Of a stretch of 64,000 nucleotides of DNA, positions 59,093 through 64,000 are shown piece by piece. This stretch comes from Sternotherus odoratus (taxonomy: Eukaryota; Chordata; Testudines; Kinosternidae), in NCBI GenBank assembly GCA_032164245.1, contig JAVMKO010000010.1, positions 25,122,189 through 25,186,188 of the forward strand. Direction: 5' to 3'. Made by a program: the position numbers and the translations under genes. The notes under the pieces are model-generated. The model worked only from the letters and a program-made list of their open reading frames with translations, did no database searches and was not told where the DNA came from. Each line of letters starts with the position of its first letter. Within the stretch, counting starts at the first letter, position 1.

Positions 59093-59367
59093 GGTCTTAA
59101 TTCATCTCAGTGAGTGGTTATCCATGCAGGTAGTCATTTTGGCTTTACTAATGTCACTTCAGTTAGTTTACTGCAAAGATCATTGTGTTCTGAAAGTCAG
59201 AAAAACCTGAAATTTTAAAGCTGATAAAGCAAGACATTTTTCTGTAAAATTATAGTGATGGTAGTTTCTCTATAGTTTAGACTGCAACTAAATTTCACTA
59301 TAAGCCCCGTTTCCTCAGGGCAGCTGTGTGGAGTGCAGAATGAGTGTAGTTTGGATGCCTTGTCTTT
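59093..59367. other. no gene recognised
   Basis: Short AT-rich spacer between a hAT and a MITE. Confidence 0.4.
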
Positions 59368-59633
59368 GGGCTGGTCTCCACTACAGGGGGGAGTCAATCA
59401 CGTAGCTGAAGTTTGCGTATCTGCAGCCGACTTACCGTCCGTCCTCATGGCGGTGGCAGTCGGCGGCGCGCTCCCCCGTCGACTCCAGCTTGCGCTTCCC
59501 GGCAAGCTGGAGTTCCGCAGTTGACGGGGGCGACGCGAGCAATCGATTTCTCGCGTCTTCATAAGACATGAGAAATCAATCGCCAGAAAATCGATCGCTA
59601 CCCGCCGATTCGGCGGGTAGTGAAGACATACCC
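59368..59633 (+). mobile_element. Harbinger-like foldback MITE, copy 6 (deleted left part)
   Basis: Starts GGGCTGGTCTCCACTACAGG, ends in the complement of GGGTATGTCTTCACTACCCG, and is flanked by TTT on both sides (59365-59367 and 59634-59636). It is about 30 bp shorter than the others because one arm of the ACTTCAGCTACGTG hairpin is missing. The CTCCAGCTTGCGC / CAAGCTGGAG, GATTTCTCGCGTCTT and CTACCCGCCGATTCGGCGGG stems remain. Confidence 0.85.
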
Positions 59634-59780
59634 TTTCAGATTCAATCTTAAGTCTACATTTCGTGGGTTTTCAGTGTTCTTGAATGATAATATGTACTCA
59701 AATCTTAAAGTTTATTATGTGAGAATATATTACAGCTCATATCTATTACTGATGTAAACTTTATTAGTTAGGTGCTAAGT

Positions 59781-60043
59781 AGCGCTTTACCAAATTCAGT
59801 CTATTTTGGTTAATTTCAGCAAACAGCTGCTGCTCTCCAGCACAGGCAGCACAGAAGTAAGGATGGCAATACTAGAACCCCTCTAAAATAACCTTGTACC
59901 CCCTCCTACTCCCTTTTGGGTCCAACCCCCCTATTTGAGAAACACTGGTCTCCCCTGTGAAATCTCTATAGGGTAAAAGCACATAAGACCAGATTTCATG
60001 GTCTGTGACGCGTTTTTCATGGCCATGAATTTGGTAGGGCTCT
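59781..60043. mobile_element. short DNA transposon, decayed
   Basis: Left AGCGCTTTACCAAATTCAGT and complement of right AGAGCCCTACCAAATTCATG share CCAAATTCA and spacing, indicating terminal inverted repeats. Inside are 'ttgagaaacactggtctccc' and 'agaccagatttcatggtctg'. It matches a non-autonomous family common in sauropsids, from memory, whose superfamily I cannot fix. Confidence 0.6.
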
Positions 60044-62862
60044 TGTGATAAGTGTCTGTAAAGCCTTCATAATTTTTTTAACATAGTGTTAAAAAAGGCT
60101 TGTTTATAGTCTGAGATATAGTAAATAGTGGTGCAATACAAGGTGTTCTGATAATTCATCAAATGTAGATATGAAAGAGTAATAATATATTTTTAAGATA
60201 CATACCAACAAATGATATACCTCATATTAGAACTCATCCTAACTACTTATTTCTTGCTATTTAAAGCTCTTGGATATTCTACCTGCAGCAAAGACACTAG
60301 AAATAGCACTACTACTATTACTATAAGATTCTGTATTGTGAATGGCTTAATACTTATCCGGGAAGTTCTAAAATAAGAGTGTTTGTAAGAAACAAAAGGT
60401 TTTTTTTCTTTTTGAAAAGAAAATATGCTTAGTTTACTTATTGTCAACAGTGATACCTCTTTTTTGACCTCATCTTTAGGATGCACATTCTCTTTGGTAT
60501 AACAGATCTCCAGTGCTTTTTTCTCCTGAATGCAGAATATTTCTTTTAAGATATACGAAAAGCTGCTTGATATAATTAAATAATGTAAAGTATGCAGTTT
60601 TGAAGACACACTATTGCTCTGCATAAGTGACAGCAGAATAGGGCCCTCATGCAGATTTCCAATGCCCTACAGGATGCTTTTTTACTAGCCTCCTTATTAG
60701 CCTCGATTAAATTAGATATTTGAGGTTCAGCTCAGCAATTAATTTATTTCCTTTTTTATTAATATCACAATTCTGTCACTCTTGCAAAGTGATTTTTGGT
60801 TATTGGATTTCACATAATTGTTCTGAAACAGGATGTGTAGTATTCAGAAAGAGAAACTTCCATTTGTCAGTATAGTTATTAGTAAACTACTCATGAAGTT
60901 GCTTCCTCAACTGGTTGGGAGCCAGCAAAGAGTGACAGTAATGAGACAATTTCCATAGAAGAGGGATCATTACCAGGCTGGAGTCTAAGTTTTGATGATT
61001 TCTAAGAGGCTGATAACAAGGTCCTATAGACTTCTGTCTGCCTACAGAAAATAATCCATTTGTAAGGAGAGGAGGAATGGGGTTTAGTTTTGTTGCTATG
61101 TTTAAATTTGGCTACAGCAAATTTCTGTAATACCTTTCAAAACTGTGTAGTAACCATATTTTCCCCCTTTTGATTATAATCAACTTGGTGGTCATGAAAA
61201 CTATCATCTGAAACATGCAAAAATAAATAGTTCTTTAATTTAAAACACAACCTCATAAATATACAGGACTATTGATTATTTTAAAATTGTTGGAAATTCC
61301 CTCCAAAAGCAAAATCCAGCAATGAAAAACTTTTCAAGAGAAAAAGTATAGGGGGGAAAAAAAGAAAAAAATGAATTCACAGCTAATGCAAATATCAAAA
61401 GTTGTCCAAGTCCTATTCTTGAATAGTCAGTCTATAGAAGCTTTGGTCTTTAAACCTGTGCTGTCATGGGTAGCTTGGTGGATGAGAAGCACAGTCTCAC
61501 AGGAAACATGCATTTGATTTTCCTAGTTTCTCACTCTAGTGATTTACAGGAGTTGGAAATAGGTCTTGAATTACAAATATTCAGCAATGCAAACTCTCTC
61601 TCAGATTCTATCCTCTCCCTATATATTCCGAAATAATGGCCCGATTCTGAGCAGCAACCAAGCTGAATTTAGCACATCTCAGGGAATAAGTTAACTTTTC
61701 CACCTCCTTGACTTTGGTGTTGGCCAAAGGCCAGAGCAGCCTTCAGCATAAACTAGATCAGCCTCAGAAGTCACCCTAGCTTCTGCTGTGTAGTTACAGT
61801 TTGCTATAGATCCATCCAGCAGGAGAATATCTAGAGTACAGCATGATCTGGCTACCTTCCACTCTCCCCTCCATGTTTGTCTCTGCCTCCTGTCCCTGGC
61901 ATATCAATACACTGAGGTCTTTGAGGGAGAGGGAATATACATTTGGCAGAACAGTCCTATGCTACCTTTGGTTTAAGCCAGTCTTGTGGCCTCTGTAAAT
62001 GCCTAGACAACCATAATACAGGGATATCAGCAAAGGCTAGAATTTGTGTGATACATTTCTTTGAACAAGCATACCTTCAGTTCAAGACCTAATTGGTAGC
62101 GCTGAAGAGTCTAATGATGCTGTAAGCCAACTTCTTATTATGATCACTTTAAAAATTGAATATTTTAACTTAGGGGCCAGTCTGTTCTAGAATAAAAAGA
62201 TCTAATTACAATATAGATAAATGCAGTTCTATCAGAGTATAGATGGTACCTAATGTTGCTGGAAATGTGCTACAGTCTTGTGCAGGACAGTCCTTCATCT
62301 CAGTTTGAGGATCTGATTAAAACACTTTTGCAGTGCAGATGCAACGTACTGCAGAGCTGAATTTTAACCATGTCTAGGGAAAAATGAATTTAACTGGTTC
62401 CTCTGACCTAATTGCTCTATGGCATTGAAAGGCATTGAAACAAACTGGACTAAAGACCTTTTCTGTTCTGCGTCAATGCTGCCTGCAGCAATTATATAAG
62501 CAGATTTTTATTTGGGCTTAAAAGTTCACACAAAGATATGCACTTGCAGAAGATGCTGTCACAAATAAGTAAATGATGTGTATAAGTATAAAAGAGGCAT
62601 GAACTCCATCATGAGAAGCTCATTTCCTTGTGCAAGAAAAGCTACATTCTGTAGAACACAGAATTGGAGGTAAGAGAACAATCCAGGATTAAAGATATAA
62701 GCCTCTACACCAATATTTTGTATCAGTAGAAGTATCAAGAATATGAATTTGTATCAGTAAAGTACTACAATCCCCTTAACATGGATACGTTTATATTAGT
62801 ATAAATGTGCTTATAACATTATGTTTATTTTTGTATAGTAAGGGGTATAAATGCATTTCTAC
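60044..62862. other. no gene recognised
   Basis: AT-rich DNA. The 125-codon minus frame 60247-60624 shows no domain. No repeat family was recognised. Confidence 0.45.
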
Positions 62863-62937
62863 TGGTATAACTGCATCCACATTTTTGCTGCTTATAGTTT
62901 GAGGTACAACCCTCGTAGTGTGGATGCAATTATATTA
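62863..62937. repeat. small inverted repeat
   Basis: GGTATAACTGCATCCACA (62863-62880) pairs with TGTGGATGCAATTATATT (62920-62937) at about 15 of 18 positions. 'tatattagtataaa' words repeat at 62793 and 62931. It may be the core of a decayed MITE. Confidence 0.5.
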
Positions 62938-63114
62938 GTATAAACTATACTGATATAGTTGAAGTGGTACAGCTTTGTGTGTGGGTACAGTCACAACTGT
63001 ATGTGCTCTGGTGTTAATGAGCCACTAATTATCACTACTCCTTTAGATTGGTGCTATCTACCTCAGCTGAAAACAGGTTTAATTGTCATCATCCTCATAG
63101 TACAAAGTACTGTG

Positions 63115-63691
63115 GTCACATCTCAACGAACAATAAATGCAACACACAGGAGTCATTGGCCAATAACCTTCTTCCACATTTTGTGGTCTTCACGCGCCTT
63201 TCACAGGGCACCATACTGAATCCCTTCTAATTAGCCACATTGTCAAACCACACTTGCCACCAGGAACCTGGCACCAGTTCTTGCAAAACTTGCTTCAGTA
63301 GTCTTCTTTCACTCATCCAACCCACATGTCCCGCAAGCTCAAATTTTCTTAATCTGATTGTCTTAATGATATCAGCTGTCACTCAAGTTATGCTATAAAC
63401 TGAGGCAATTACTTGCTCATTTGTGTTATATAAAATATAGCCAATATGCTGCAATTGCCTGAAGCATTTCAATTCACAGGAAGAAAGTCTCTTAATGTCC
63501 TGTTTCCCCAGTGTCTGTGTCACACATGCATATAGCAAAATGCTGAACAAAAGAAATGGCAGCAATTTCATTTTGAATTTCATGGGAACACCTTTACTTC
63601 TCCAAACCAGGTTGAGTATTGCTAGAGCAGCAGTTACACCTCCAGTTCTGTGTTGGTTTTCTAAGTGATGTTTAGTGTTCCTTATAATCAT
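63115..63691 (-). pseudogene. LINE reverse transcriptase, C-terminal remnant
   Basis: The minus frame 63383-63691 has AILNLVWRSKGVPMKFKMKL and the FSILLYACVTQTL block followed by KRLSSCELKCFRQLQHI and NEQVI. The next part, in a shifted frame around 63290-63380, reads IRLRKFELAGHVGWMSERRL, and further on come DNVAN and EDHKMWKKVIGQ. This order (K-L...LLY-x-C-E-TW analogue, R-L-R-W-x-GHV-x-RM, W-x-x-x-x-V) is the end of the reverse-transcriptase protein of RTE-like non-LTR retrotransposons. Stops and a frameshift show it is dead, and the upstream polymerase core is missing. Confidence 0.6.
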
Positions 63692-63703
63692 ACTTCTCAG
63701 GTA

Positions 63704-64000
63704 CAGTAGACTCTCGATTATCCAGGATTGGATTAACCAGAATGTGGATTAACCAGGATGTCAAAAAAAAAAAAAATACGCACAACTCGTAGGGCCGGCT
63801 CTGGCTTTGCTGCCGCCCCAAGCACACACACAAAAAAAAAACCCACCAGGGCACAGGGCAGCCAGTAAACCAACACCCCCTCCCCCTGGCGCAGGGTGGC
63901 TGGTGAACCAACCCCCTCTCCCCATATTTCCTATGGATGGTGATTATCCGGGATTTTATTAACCAGAATTAATTTTTTTCCTATCATCCTGGATAATTGA
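63704..64000. mobile_element. Tigger/pogo-like transposon, cut by window edge
   Basis: Starts CAGTAGACTCTCGATTATCC after TA (63702-63703), the terminal repeat of pogo/Tigger elements. The last bases, ATCCTGGATAATTGA, are the complement of that repeat, with about 10 bp missing beyond the window. 'ggattaaccagaatgtggat' is repeated inside. A separate GC-rich repeat beginning 'agggccggctctggctttgc' with A runs lies inside (about 63792-63845). Non-coding. Confidence 0.7.

Overview
This window looks like non-coding vertebrate genomic DNA from a sauropsid, most likely a turtle (Testudines). The reasons are its old MIR-type SINE pieces, CR1 LINE 3' ends, DIRS-like tyrosine-recombinase retroelements, Penelope-like tails, many short hAT elements, Helitrons and Harbinger foldback elements. 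The turtle assignment is inferred from recalled repeat families and was not searched. No host protein-coding gene, exon series, rRNA, tRNA or CRISPR array could be supported. Most open frames in the window are chance frames or lie inside repeats.

The centrepiece is an apparently complete autonomous PIF/Harbinger DNA transposon at 27622-31712. It has imperfect terminal inverted repeats flanked by ATA on both sides. It carries two convergent genes: an intact DDE transposase (+, start at 28004, catalytic D200/D288/E324) and a Myb/SANT-like DNA-binding protein (-). The second gene becomes one 381-codon frame when a GT-AG intron (30222-30713) is removed. In this superfamily the Myb-like protein works with the transposase. 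Six ~265-295 bp foldback MITEs (11287, 24308, 49100, 50272, 50565, 59368) have Harbinger-type ends beginning GGGTATG or GGGCTGG and 3-bp flanking repeats. Two of them sit almost head to tail.

Layout: 1.5-2.3 kb holds a DIRS-like recombinase remnant and a 37-bp inverted repeat. At 6.3-8.4 kb there is a duplicated segment, one copy of which was hit by a near-perfect 174-bp Penelope-tail palindrome. At 11-15 kb there are a MITE, an LTR-like element, a hAT with a perfect 8-bp duplication and a Penelope tail. At 19.7-24.6 kb there are a DIRS-like remnant interrupted by a Helitron, a hAT, an LTR-like piece and a MITE. The Harbinger element occupies 27.6-31.7 kb. At 36-42.6 kb there are a Helitron carrying a GT-rich minisatellite, hAT pieces, a CR1 end, and a Penelope-like 3' region with a coding remnant next to a GIY-YIG-type domain. 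At 46.7-50.9 kb there are a mariner-like MITE, a hAT, a CR1 end and three MITEs. At 55-60 kb there are a Helitron (-), a hAT with a nested Penelope tail, a MITE and another DNA transposon. At 63-64 kb there are a LINE reverse-transcriptase remnant and a Tigger-like element cut by the window edge. The spaces between are AT-rich single-copy-looking DNA.
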